The notes below the pieces were generated by a model that worked only from the letters and a program-made list of their open reading frames with translations, did not search any database and had not been told where the DNA came from. The position numbers and the translations under genes are program-made. Shown here piece by piece: positions 1 through 6,185 of a DNA stretch of 36,885 nucleotides. The DNA comes from a virus: the IMG/VR virus record IMGVR_UViG_3300042549_007610, positions 1 to 36,885 of that record. One strand, written 5' to 3'. The first letter of the stretch is position 1. Every line of letters begins with the position of its first letter.

Positions 1-408
1 CCCCGAAAAATCCGCGCCGCGCCTAAACGCCCGGATCATCGCGCTGATGGCAAGCGCCTCGCGTTCGGCATCTTTGTCGGCCAGTACTTCGCGCACCAGC
101 TCGATCATTTCAACTTTCGCCGGGCTGTCCGGCGTCGGCAACGTCATTTCGGGACGCGGCGGCTCGTACCCGGCAAGACGCAGCAGCTCGGACACGTCCG
201 CGTTCAGGTAGTTTGCGATGCGGATCACGACCTCCGCAGATGGGCGAGTGCGTCCGGCGATTATTTTGTTGATTGCGGGCGCTTGCACGCCTACAGCTGC
301 AGCGAGCTTTCGCTGGCTGAGCCATTCGCCGTCCGGCCCTCGCCGGGTGCGCACTGCGTGATCGAGCCACGCGCCGAATGTGGTGCCTTGCTGCGTTGTT
401 GGATCCAT
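1..408 (-). CDS. XRE/CI-type repressor, open at window edge
   Basis: The reading frame starts at ATG 408-406 and stays open to base 1 (136 codons). Residues about 30-70 form a helix-turn-helix of the lambda-repressor/XRE type (SQRKLAAAVGVQAPAINKII, then AGRTRPSAEVVIRIANYL). The tail is helical and charged, with no sign of a LexA-type protease domain, so if it is a repressor it is a short one. It is divergent from the early operon, and the gap holds operator-like repeats and a consensus promoter, the usual lysogeny switch layout. There is no Shine-Dalgarno upstream, so a leaderless mRNA is possible, as for lambda cI from PRM. If the window ends are joined, the frame stops after four codons (SVTA), giving 140 residues. 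The DNA-binding fold is clear; the role as prophage repressor is inferred from position. Confidence 0.85.
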   Translation of the reverse strand, partial: MDPTTQQGTTFGAWLDHAVRTRRGPDGEWLSQRKLAAAVGVQAPAINKIIAGRTRPSAEVVIRIANYLNADVSELLRLAGYEPPRPEMTLPTPDSPAKVEMIELVREVLADKDAEREALAISAMIRAFRRGADFSG

Positions 409-423
409 ACAAAAAGCATACAC

Positions 424-485
424 GGAAAAGTTTCCTGTAAGCCATACCCGTGGCGGTTGACAATGTTTCCTGTAAGACATATAAT
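424..485 (+). promoter_or_regulatory. early promoter with repeated operator-like sequence
   Basis: TTGACA at 457-462 and TATAAT at 480-485 are separated by exactly 17 bases: a perfect sigma70 consensus promoter reading into the + strand early operon. The 12-base sequence GTTTCCTGTAAG occurs twice, at 430-441 and at 465-476. The second copy lies inside the promoter spacer, the first towards the repressor gene. Bases 424-435 also form a short inverted repeat (GGAAA-AG-TTTCC). These are the best candidates for repressor operators controlling both directions. The first copy would overlap any promoter used by the repressor. Repressor binding is inference. Confidence 0.85.
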
Positions 486-525
486 TCCCGCCATCACCGA
501 GAGCCAAGCGGTGAGGAGACCAGTA

Positions 526-831
526 ATGACCACAGAAAACGAAACCACCTCGCTGTGTCGCGCGTTCGCCGCGCAGGCGCAGCCGCACCGGGACGCGTAT
601 CGCGCCGGGCTTATCAGCTACACCGAGCTGCGTCGGCAGCTGCTCGTGCTGCAGGCCGAGCTCGGCTTTCAGCGCTGGCTTGCCGTCGGCACTAACGCGC
701 TGCTCAGCGACGCCGGCAAGCGCGACGCGCTCGGCCGCCGCGTGCAGCAGCAGCTCGACGCAGGGCACCCGCTCGTGCCGGCCTACCCGACGCGCGACGA
801 GCTGGCGATGATCGCCGGGGAGGCGCAGTGA
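526..831 (+). CDS. first early-operon protein, 101 aa, unknown
   Basis: This is the first gene after the early promoter. ATG 526 is chosen because GGAG at 514-517 lies a suitable distance upstream and the frame before it runs back through the promoter. The protein is mostly helical, with an N-terminal acidic stretch, a central segment rich in Leu and Gln (residues about 30-55) and a C-terminal RDELAMIAGEAQ. It has no cysteine pairs and no recognisable domain. Its position corresponds to that of cro or other early regulators in lambdoid phages, but I see no helix-turn-helix, so I assign no function. Its stop overlaps the next start (TGATG). Confidence 0.75.
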   Translation: MTTENETTSLCRAFAAQAQPHRDAYRAGLISYTELRRQLLVLQAELGFQRWLAVGTNALLSDAGKRDALGRRVQQQLDAGHPLVPAYPTRDELAMIAGEAQ

Positions 832-992
832 TGCCGAAGTCCCTGCCCGAGCTCGTCGCGCAGGTCGCGGTGCTGCTCGTCATCGCCGCCGTGTTCGTCG
901 GCGCGTCCGCGTGGGACGCCGAGGCCGACGCCGCGTACGCCCGCAGCCGCAGCTGCGCGGCCCAGCAGACGTGCGTCGGAGCGCTGCCATGA
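831..992 (+). CDS. small single-span membrane protein, 53 aa
   Basis: ATG 831 overlaps the previous stop codon. Residues about 8-27 (LVAQVAVLLVIAAVFVGASA) form one hydrophobic segment, followed by an Ala/Arg-rich tail with two cysteines (SCAAQQTC). It could be a membrane-anchored early protein, for example a superinfection-exclusion or host-modifying peptide, but nothing identifies it further. The tail CAAQQTC could form a disulphide if it is periplasmic. The tight overlap with both neighbours supports translation as part of the operon. It next overlaps a 36-residue frame by four bases (ATGA). Confidence 0.55.
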   Translation: MPKSLPELVAQVAVLLVIAAVFVGASAWDAEADAAYARSRSCAAQQTCVGALP

Positions 993-1099
993 TCCGGCAC
1001 GCCGTCGTCATCGCCATCGCCATCGGGCTGTGCATCGGATTCACCGCCCTCGCCGGTTCCGGCGTCATGCGCAGCGCTCACGTCGAGGTGCGCCCGTGA
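989..1099 (+). CDS. tiny hydrophobic peptide, 36 aa
   Basis: The frame runs from ATG 989, overlapping the preceding stop as ATGA, to TGA 1099, which overlaps the next GTG start. Residues about 3-24 are hydrophobic (HAVVIAIAIGLCIGFTALAG), so this would be a membrane peptide with a very short N terminus. It follows another single-span membrane peptide; such pairs of overlapping tiny membrane proteins are common in phage early and lysis regions. The evidence is only the four-base overlaps on both sides and the hydrophobic composition. It may not be expressed. Confidence 0.45.
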   Translation: MIRHAVVIAIAIGLCIGFTALAGSGVMRSAHVEVRP

Positions 1100-1392
1100 A
1101 TGCGCACATCATGCAGGCCGTCATCGACATGGCCGCGGCAGTGCGCGAAATGCGCGAAATGATTGCGTCGCTCGACTCGTCGCAGCCGCTCTACAGCGCA
1201 GCCGCCATGCGCGCGCTCGTCGCCGACTACACCGACGCGAGCGCGACCTGGTATTGCGAGGCCGCGCACTACGACGTCGACGACGACGCCTACGAGATCG
1301 TCGCCGGCTGGAATCACGAGGTCAACGGATACGCACGCGAGGCAAGCGCGTGCGCCGCAGACGCCGATGCGTTCGGCGTCACTATGTATTAG
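1096..1392 (+). CDS. acidic unknown protein, 98 aa
   Basis: GTG 1096 overlaps the previous stop (GTGA). An in-frame ATG at 1111 (codon 6) is the alternative start. The protein begins with a helical region containing the repeated REMREM motif, then an acidic central stretch (YDVDDDAYEIVAGWNHEVNGY), and ends in an Ala/Asp-rich tail. Several Trp and Tyr residues suggest a folded domain. It has no known motif. It lies directly before the RecT/Bet-type gene, separated by 11 bases, so it may belong to the recombination/replication group, but this is only context. Confidence 0.65.
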   Translation: MNAHIMQAVIDMAAAVREMREMIASLDSSQPLYSAAAMRALVADYTDASATWYCEAAHYDVDDDAYEIVAGWNHEVNGYAREASACAADADAFGVTMY

Positions 1393-1403
1393 TCAGGAGA
1401 AAT

Positions 1404-2225
1404 ATGGGAGCAATCGAAATCAGCACGCAGGCGCGCGAATTCAGCAGCGCCGAAATGGACGTCATCAAGTCCGTGATCGCGAAAGGCGCGACGGACGCAG
1501 AGCTCAAGATGTTCGTGGTCATGTCCGGCAAGCTCGGCCTCGACCCACTGAGCAAACAGATCCACATGGTCAAGCGCCGCGTGAAGCTGCCGAGCGGCGA
1601 CTGGAGCGACGCGATGACGATCGTCGTCGGCATCGACGGCTATCGGCTGGTCGCCGACCGCACCGGGCGCTACTGCCCGGGCCGCGCGCCGACCTACGAA
1701 TACGACGACGACGGGCGCGTGACGTCGGCCACGGCATACGTGCTCAAGCTTGCCGGCGGCGCGTGGCACGAGGTGTCGGCGATCGCGTTCTGGGACGAAT
1801 ACGCGCAGACGAACAAAGACGGCCAACCGACGGCGATGTGGGCAAAGATGCCGCGCTTGATGTTGGCGAAGTGCGCCGAGGCGCTTGTCCTGCGCCGGGC
1901 GTTCCCGGCCGAGCTCAGCGGCGTCTACACCGAGGACGAGATGGCGCAGGCAAGCAGCGAGCCGGCCGTCGTCCAGCCTGCCGTCGTCCGCCAGGTCGAG
2001 CCGCAGCCGCAGCCGGCCATTGCCGCGCCGCCTGACTGGAAGACCGAAATGATCGAGCTGGGCAAGCGTGCCGTCGAGGCCAGCAAGACGGCCGACGAGA
2101 CGACGGCAGCCGCACTCCTCGCCGCTGCGCAGGCCGCGCGCACCGCGCTCACAAAGAACGGCCACAGCACGCCTGAAGAGCGCGCGCTCGCGACCGGGAT
2201 GCTCAGGCGCGCCCTCGGCGAATAG
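1404..2225 (+). CDS. RecT/Bet-family single-strand annealing protein
   Basis: The 273-residue protein matches the phage recombination protein Bet/RecT family. Residues about 20-180 carry the conserved pattern: LKMFVVMSGKLGLDPLSKQI, a basic strand, IVVGIDGYRLVADRTGRY, then a Trp-containing strand, MWAKMPRLMLAKCAEALVLR and the closing FPAELSGVYTEDEM. Such proteins anneal complementary single strands during phage recombination and replication. The C-terminal third is Ala/Gln/Pro-rich and is probably a flexible linker plus interaction tail. The start at ATG 1404 follows CAGGAGA. A partner 5'-3' exonuclease of the usual types (lambda Exo, RecE, YqaJ) is not seen next to it. The gene is followed by the first of four conserved hairpins. 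Confidence 0.9.
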   Translation: MGAIEISTQAREFSSAEMDVIKSVIAKGATDAELKMFVVMSGKLGLDPLSKQIHMVKRRVKLPSGDWSDAMTIVVGIDGYRLVADRTGRYCPGRAPTYEYDDDGRVTSATAYVLKLAGGAWHEVSAIAFWDEYAQTNKDGQPTAMWAKMPRLMLAKCAEALVLRRAFPAELSGVYTEDEMAQASSEPAVVQPAVVRQVEPQPQPAIAAPPDWKTEMIELGKRAVEASKTADETTAAALLAAAQAARTALTKNGHSTPEERALATGMLRRALGE

Positions 2226-2236
2226 ACACGTGATCA

Positions 2237-2259
2237 GCCCGGCGCGTGCGACGCCGGGC
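2237..2259 (+). repeat. conserved intergenic hairpin H1
   Basis: Perfect 8-bp stem GCCCGGCG/CGCCGGGC with the 7-base loop CGTGCGA. It lies 11 bases after the recT/bet stop and 10 bases before ATG 2270. There is no U-tract, so it is not a normal terminator. It is related to hairpins at 3212, 3955 and (inverted) 33949. Confidence 0.85.
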
Positions 2260-2269
2260 AAAAATACAC

Positions 2270-2716
2270 ATGAAAAACAAAACGATAGAGGCCAAACCCG
2301 CAAATATCTGGCGAGAGATTGCCGAACGTGCGCTTGGCGCAGTCTCGAATATTCCGGTCGTAGAAGAAGAATTTACCGCCGAAAAGGCAATTGCGGGCCT
2401 TGCCTGGAATTTCGAATTCCAGCGCGGCAAAAAGCCCGCAGTCGTCAAGAACTTCCAGCGCATCATCGAAGATTTCAATTTTGCTTCCGGTTCAATGCTG
2501 CGCATTGCGCGAAACGACGCAGGAGACTGGGTGCTTATTGATGGACAGCATCGACTTGCCGCCATTGCCGCAAGCGGGGCAAAACTCTGGCTGCTCGTCG
2601 TAGTCGATTCAAGACCCGCAAGCCTGGCATACGCCAATATTGACAACGTTGGCACATTGCGATCGTCGCCCGATTCCGTACACAGCGAGCTCGGCTGGAA
2701 AACAAAAAAATACTAG
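2270..2716 (+). CDS. ParB/DGQHR-like protein, N-terminal part ended by amber
   Basis: ATG 2270 is chosen over an in-frame GTG at 2246, which lies inside hairpin H1. The 148-residue product carries DGQHRLAAI at residues 91-99, the hallmark of ParB/Srx-like and DGQHR-domain proteins, preceded by a strand pattern typical of that fold (MLRIARNDAGDWVLIDGQHR). The following IDN..TLRSSPDSV matches the region where such proteins continue into a helical domain. Here the frame hits TAG at 2714-2716, and the same frame is open immediately afterwards for another 160 codons, so this is probably the first part of one protein of about 310 residues. Codons are visibly A/T-richer than in the neighbours, suggesting recent acquisition. 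There is no Shine-Dalgarno. Confidence 0.75.
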   Translation: MKNKTIEAKPANIWREIAERALGAVSNIPVVEEEFTAEKAIAGLAWNFEFQRGKKPAVVKNFQRIIEDFNFASGSMLRIARNDAGDWVLIDGQHRLAAIAASGAKLWLLVVVDSRPASLAYANIDNVGTLRSSPDSVHSELGWKTKKY

Positions 2717-2722
2717 AGCTCG

Positions 2723-3205
2723 ATGGTTCCGGCTGCATACATTATTTCGCAATTGTTTGATCGAGAAGTCGTCAAAAAGTCATTAGTCCGAAACACCAGC
2801 GGCGTCACGGAATCAGCCGCAAAAATTCTTAGAAAATACAAGCCGACGTTTGAAAAATTCACCGAGCGGAATCGGGACGCAGCGGCAAGAGCCCCGTCCG
2901 CTGCGGTGTTGATAGTTGCGGCGCATTACCAGCCAGATAAATTCTGGCCGTTTTTTGAAAGAGCGCTTGCTGATGATCGACTCGCAAAAAACTGTCCTGA
3001 GAAAAAGTTGATCGCAATCTTTTCAAACAAATGCAGCCATCAAGACGACAGGCTAAGAGTGTGTATTCACACGATCCTGTGCTGGAATGCGGCCTACAAA
3101 AATCAAGAGCTGTTCAGCCTCCCAAAGCTTGACCAGAAAACATTAGAAGGTGCATCGATTCCTGCCATTCTTGGGACACCTTACACCGGCACTGAGAAAC
3201 AGTGA
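2723..3205 (+). CDS. C-terminal part of amber-split DGQHR-like protein
   Basis: This frame is the same as that of the upstream DGQHR gene and is separated from it by one TAG and two further codons; ATG 2723 could serve for re-initiation. It has no convincing Shine-Dalgarno. The 160-residue product is largely helical and basic (FDREVVKKSLVRNTSGVTESAAKIL opens the helical region), as expected for the C-terminal domain of ParB/DGQHR-like phage proteins, and MVPAAYIISQLF would be the helix right after the split. It ends 6 bases before hairpin H2. It could be a separate coupled product, a readthrough extension, or the remains of a broken gene. Confidence 0.65.
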   Translation: MVPAAYIISQLFDREVVKKSLVRNTSGVTESAAKILRKYKPTFEKFTERNRDAAARAPSAAVLIVAAHYQPDKFWPFFERALADDRLAKNCPEKKLIAIFSNKCSHQDDRLRVCIHTILCWNAAYKNQELFSLPKLDQKTLEGASIPAILGTPYTGTEKQ

Positions 3206-3211
3206 TTTATC

Positions 3212-3236
3212 GGCCCAGTGAGTGCGACGCTGAGCC
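3212..3236 (+). repeat. conserved intergenic hairpin H2
   Basis: Arms GGCCCAGTG and CGCTGAGCC pair with one mismatch and one T-G wobble around the 7-base loop AGTGCGA. It lies 6 bases after stop 3205 and 9 bases before ATG 3246. Compared with H1, the stem has an A-T pair in place of a G-C pair, so both sides have changed together. Confidence 0.8.
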
Positions 3237-3245
3237 AGCAAAATT

Positions 3246-3950
3246 ATGGGATACACACAGATTGATCCAATTGGGTGTTTTTCCGGCCAAAAAAATAAAG
3301 ACGAATACGTAAAGTTCTTCGCAACCATGATGCATGTAGAAGCCCCGTCTCCCAAGAAGAATTTTGTTTCGTTCTTGGTGTCGGCCGGAATCAGCAAGCA
3401 GGTTATTTGCCTGCACGTCTACGAAGACTATCAGCGCGACTGCGTAGATATTGCGAGCAAAAAAATTACAAGCGGAGATCAGGTATTGATCTGGGGAAAA
3501 GTGAAAGGCCTGTCTGCATTTGCTGGTCACAAAATGTACGGCGACGTGGCGCTAATTGCGTGCCACAAAGTGCAGCTCGTCAAAAAGTTGTTTACTTCGC
3601 AGCTTGAAGTTTTTGATCAGCTCATCAAGCAAAAAAAACAGCACAACGTCAAACCGGACTCGTACGAACTTGCCGAGTGGTGTTTTCAGCGCTGGCTGAA
3701 GGTTCCTGAAAATTGCACGCTGGTCAGAGAGTACGAAGTGCTCGGATACCGCGTGGATTTCATGCTTGTAAATCGCAGGACCGGCAAGCCGTATCACGCT
3801 TTCGAAATTGACGGCGCGCAGCATGATCGAAATCGAGAAGAAGACATCAAGCGAATGAAAGAAATTCGCAACGAGCTGCAAATTGAATTTACGCGATACA
3901 AAAACGAAGAGGTCTTTGCGATGTGCCGAAAAGACGGAATCGAATTTTGA
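3246..3950 (+). CDS. PD-(D/E)XK-type nuclease with N-terminal OB-like region
   Basis: 234 residues. The C-terminal third resembles DUF559/Vsr-like endonucleases of the PD-(D/E)XK fold: acidic residues near E162/E164, then YRVDFML with D171, then FEIDGAQH with E187, D189 and H193, followed by a charged helix (DRNREEDIKRMKEIRNE) and a closing strand. Residues about 40-110 alternate strands and turns (VICLHVYEDYQRD, QVLIWGKVKGL) in a way that suggests an OB-like nucleic-acid-binding domain; this part is tentative. The gene is A/T-rich like its upstream partner, and hairpins H2 and H3 bracket it. It could act as the missing recombination nuclease, a homing or exclusion nuclease, or a defence gene. 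No Shine-Dalgarno precedes the ATG. Confidence 0.75.
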   Translation: MGYTQIDPIGCFSGQKNKDEYVKFFATMMHVEAPSPKKNFVSFLVSAGISKQVICLHVYEDYQRDCVDIASKKITSGDQVLIWGKVKGLSAFAGHKMYGDVALIACHKVQLVKKLFTSQLEVFDQLIKQKKQHNVKPDSYELAEWCFQRWLKVPENCTLVREYEVLGYRVDFMLVNRRTGKPYHAFEIDGAQHDRNREEDIKRMKEIRNELQIEFTRYKNEEVFAMCRKDGIEF

Positions 3951-3954
3951 CAAT

Positions 3955-3977
3955 GTCCGGCGCGTGCGACGCCGAGC
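3955..3977 (+). repeat. conserved intergenic hairpin H3
   Basis: Stem CGGCG/CGCCG (3958-3962/3970-3974) around the loop CGTGCGA, identical to the H1 loop; outside it one mismatch, one wobble and a G-C pair extend the helix. It lies just after stop 3950 and about 12 bases before ATG 3989, closing the AT-rich cassette. Confidence 0.75.
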
Positions 3978-3988
3978 GTATTACCACT

Positions 3989-4285
3989 ATGAAACTCAGC
4001 GACTACGAAACCAGCACGCGAATCGAATTCAAGACGCCGCGCAGCTTCAGCCGGCAGCAGCGCCTGAAGCTCGTCGCGACGGCATACGCGCACCTGACCG
4101 AATGGACGTCGCCGCTGCCGCTGTGCGAGCGCGTCGAAGGCCTGCACGATGACAGGGGCGAGCTCGAGGTGCACTGGATCATGCAGCCGACCGAGCAGGA
4201 CATGCAGCAGTGGGACTGGCTTTGGAAGCACCTGTGCTACGAGCCGTGCACCCGGCACTATTTTGGCGGCAAGGAAATCGCATGA
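3989..4285 (+). CDS. unknown protein, 98 aa
   Basis: ATG 3989 follows hairpin H3 and has no Shine-Dalgarno. The protein has an N-terminal strand-rich part (EFKTPRSFSRQQRLKLVATAY), a helix, and a Trp-rich C-terminal half (EVHWIMQPTEQDMQQWDWLW). Base composition returns to the GC-rich pattern of the rest of the early operon, which marks the downstream border of the AT-rich cassette. It has no motif that I recognise. The stop overlaps the next ATG (ATGA), so it is translationally coupled to the following small genes. Confidence 0.7.
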   Translation: MKLSDYETSTRIEFKTPRSFSRQQRLKLVATAYAHLTEWTSPLPLCERVEGLHDDRGELEVHWIMQPTEQDMQQWDWLWKHLCYEPCTRHYFGGKEIA

Positions 4286-4557
4286 CGTACTACATCATCA
4301 TGAGCAAGGACTACGGCTATACGCACTCCGTCCCGCGGATCGCGTACGTGTCGCGCGCGTCCGCAGAAGCGGCTCTGCCGGACGGATCGCTCTACGTCGC
4401 GGAGATGCGCGGCGTGGACGAGTGCGCAGGCGCAGCCGTTGTCTACGCGACGCTTGGCTGGGTACACGGCGACGAGGACAACGAGTTCCGCATGCCGGGC
4501 TGGTGCTACCCGGCGCGATACAGCCCCGACAATCTCGCGTGGGAGGTGCGGCCTTGA
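4282..4557 (+). CDS. unknown protein, 91 aa
   Basis: ATG 4282 overlaps the preceding stop. The protein is rich in Tyr and acidic residues and looks like a compact alpha/beta fold: TYYIIMSKDYGYTHSVPRI strand region, AEAALPDGSLYVAEM, then AAVVYATLGWVHGDEDNEF and a C-terminal WEVRP. I recognise no family. It belongs to a run of six small genes (3989-6185) whose starts and stops overlap by one to four bases, typical of a phage early operon with host-takeover or replication-accessory proteins. Confidence 0.7.
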   Translation: MTYYIIMSKDYGYTHSVPRIAYVSRASAEAALPDGSLYVAEMRGVDECAGAAVVYATLGWVHGDEDNEFRMPGWCYPARYSPDNLAWEVRP

Positions 4558-4784
4558 ACGACGCGCTTTTCCTCGAAATGCTCAAGGCGACGACGCTCGC
4601 GCTGCGCGTCGCGCTCGGCCACGCCGAAGCGTCCTACGTGTCGACGGCGCGCACGATGGCCGGCGAGGTCATCACGGACGAGCGCTACCGCTCGCTGACG
4701 CCGACGCAGCGGGCCGCGATGGCCGACGCGGACACGGCGATCACGGACACCGCGAGCGCAGTGAAGGGGCTGAAGCATCGATGA
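4554..4784 (+). CDS. unknown helical protein, 76 aa, TTG start
   Basis: TTG 4554 is chosen because it overlaps the previous stop (TTGA) and GGGAGG ends about 7 bases upstream; ATG 4578 is the alternative. The protein is almost entirely helical (FLEMLKATTLALRVALGHAE, then ERYRSLTPTQRAAMADADTA). It has no cysteines, no membrane segment and no recognisable motif. The stop overlaps the next start as ATGA. Confidence 0.6.
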   Translation: MNDALFLEMLKATTLALRVALGHAEASYVSTARTMAGEVITDERYRSLTPTQRAAMADADTAITDTASAVKGLKHR

Positions 4785-5029
4785 ACAAGCGCGAAAAGCA
4801 GAAGCGTCTGCGCGCGGTCCTCGCGCAGATGGACGCGCTCGCAACGCCCGCGCCGGCCAAGCCCGTCAACGCGATGGGCGCTCGCGCAGCGCGCGTGCGG
4901 CTGTGCGTGTATGACGCGCGCCCGCTCGGCGCAGATTGCGAGCTGCGCGCGCGCGATCACGCGAACGAATGCGTCGAGGAACTGCGCGGGCTGATCCGCG
5001 CGGCGATCGACCGGGAGCTGCGGCGATGA
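4781..5029 (+). CDS. unknown basic protein, 82 aa
   Basis: ATG 4781 overlaps the previous stop codon, and the stop overlaps the next ATG at 5026. The N terminus is strongly basic (MNKREKQKRLRAVLAQM), followed by an Ala/Pro linker and a C-terminal helical part with two cysteines (RVRLCVYDARPLGADCELRA) and ECVEELRGLIRAAIDRELRR. The basic N terminus suggests nucleic-acid contact, but this is only composition. I do not recognise a family. Confidence 0.65.
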   Translation: MNKREKQKRLRAVLAQMDALATPAPAKPVNAMGARAARVRLCVYDARPLGADCELRARDHANECVEELRGLIRAAIDRELRR

Positions 5030-5808
5030 ATCACACCATTGCCGTCGTCTCACTCACGCGCCTGCGCGCGATGTGGCGCTCCGTCGAATACCTCGCACGC
5101 GGAGGGCATCCCGCGCCGATGGGCATCGACCTGGTGCACATCAGCGTCGCGGCGCAGGCGCTCACGCTGCTCACGACCGACGGCGTCGCCGCAGCGTGGG
5201 CGATCGAGCTGGTCGAGGCCGGCGACTGCGAGTCGTTCGGCGTCAACGCCAAAATGCTCGGCGACGAGTTGGACGCGATGCACCAGGCGGGCGCGGGCGG
5301 GTCGGTGACGCTCTCGCGCGTAGACGACTCGCTCGTCCTCGAGCTCGAGGGCGGCGTGCGCGCCGACGACGGGATCACGCGCGCGACCACGTGGCGCGTC
5401 CCGATCACGCCTTACACCGTCAAGGCATGGGGCTGGCTGACGCACCTGCGACCAGACGTCGCCAGCATGGATGTGCGGCCGTCGCGCATGGCGCTTCCGC
5501 TGTGCGACTGGCTCGCGCTGCACTACTGCGCCGGCGAAAGCCCGGAGCCGACGATCGCCATCGAGCGCGTCGTAGACGGCGGCGCCTTGATGGTCATGTC
5601 GCGCCCGGCCGCGCCCGGACACGGCGCGCAGGCGCTGCGCATCGGCGTGCAGACGTCGATGCTGCGAGCGGCGCTCAAACGATCTGGCGCGCACGCGATC
5701 CTGCGCATGTACGACCAGTGGCCGACGCGGCAGGGCGGCATCCGCATCGACGCCGACAACGGCAGCACGCACGTGATCTGCCCCTACACGCCCAAGGAGC
5801 TGAAGTGA
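5026..5808 (+). CDS. unknown 260-aa protein, possibly sliding-clamp-like
   Basis: 260 residues, ATG overlapping the previous stop. Several stretches recall the repeated alpha/beta units of DNA sliding clamps: SFGVNAKMLGDELDAM, then GGSVTLSRVDDSLVLELEGG, TTWRVPI, and later QTSMLRAALKRSGAHAILRM followed by GGIRIDADNGSTHVICPYTP. The total length is shorter than a bacterial DnaN (about 365), so it would be a two-domain or degenerate clamp. It has no cysteine cluster or catalytic motif. The placement downstream of the RecT/Bet-type gene fits a DNA-metabolism role. The clamp idea is a low-confidence reading of pattern, not a family match. Confidence 0.7.
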   Translation: MNHTIAVVSLTRLRAMWRSVEYLARGGHPAPMGIDLVHISVAAQALTLLTTDGVAAAWAIELVEAGDCESFGVNAKMLGDELDAMHQAGAGGSVTLSRVDDSLVLELEGGVRADDGITRATTWRVPITPYTVKAWGWLTHLRPDVASMDVRPSRMALPLCDWLALHYCAGESPEPTIAIERVVDGGALMVMSRPAAPGHGAQALRIGVQTSMLRAALKRSGAHAILRMYDQWPTRQGGIRIDADNGSTHVICPYTPKELK

Positions 5809-6185
5809 CGAGATTTTTGAACCTGACTCCGCATGTTGTGCGCGTCTACCTCGGACGCGCCGACGACCCGCTGCTCGAGCAGGACTTGCCGAGCCGCTGG
5901 CTCGTGCTCCCCGTGACGGGCCGCATCGCGCACGTCGACCAGGTCGACGACTACCGCCACGACATCGAGCGCGTGCGCGTCCTGCACCACAGCATCGGCG
6001 CGGTCACCGGCCTGCCCGACCCGGAGCCCGGCGTGATCTACGTCGTGTCGTCGATGGTCGGCCGCACCGCGATGCGCGCCGACTGCCTCTCGCCCGACAC
6101 CAAATCGGCCGCGATCTACGACGCGAGCGGCGAGATGTACGGCGTGCGCCGCATGCAGCGCTGGACAGCGCGAGGTGCGCAGTGA
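5805..6185 (+). CDS. LNLTPH-motif phage protein, 126 aa, unknown
   Basis: GTG 5805 overlaps the preceding stop (GTGA). The N terminus FLNLTPHVVRVYLG carries the LNLTPH motif that I recall from a widespread family of uncharacterised proteins in phages and actinobacteria. Later segments are strand-rich (GVIYVVSSMVGR) and contain DCLSPDTKSAAIYDASGEMYGVRRM. Such proteins look like small beta-rich enzymes or regulators, but no activity is known to me. The stop overlaps the next ATG (TGATG). Confidence 0.7.
   Translation: MTRFLNLTPHVVRVYLGRADDPLLEQDLPSRWLVLPVTGRIAHVDQVDDYRHDIERVRVLHHSIGAVTGLPDPEPGVIYVVSSMVGRTAMRADCLSPDTKSAAIYDASGEMYGVRRMQRWTARGAQ

Noticed and set aside
2704-2716. Programmed frameshift at the A7 run in the DGQHR gene
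   Set aside because: The downstream frame is the same as the upstream one, so no frame change is needed; the interruption is simply an in-frame TAG.
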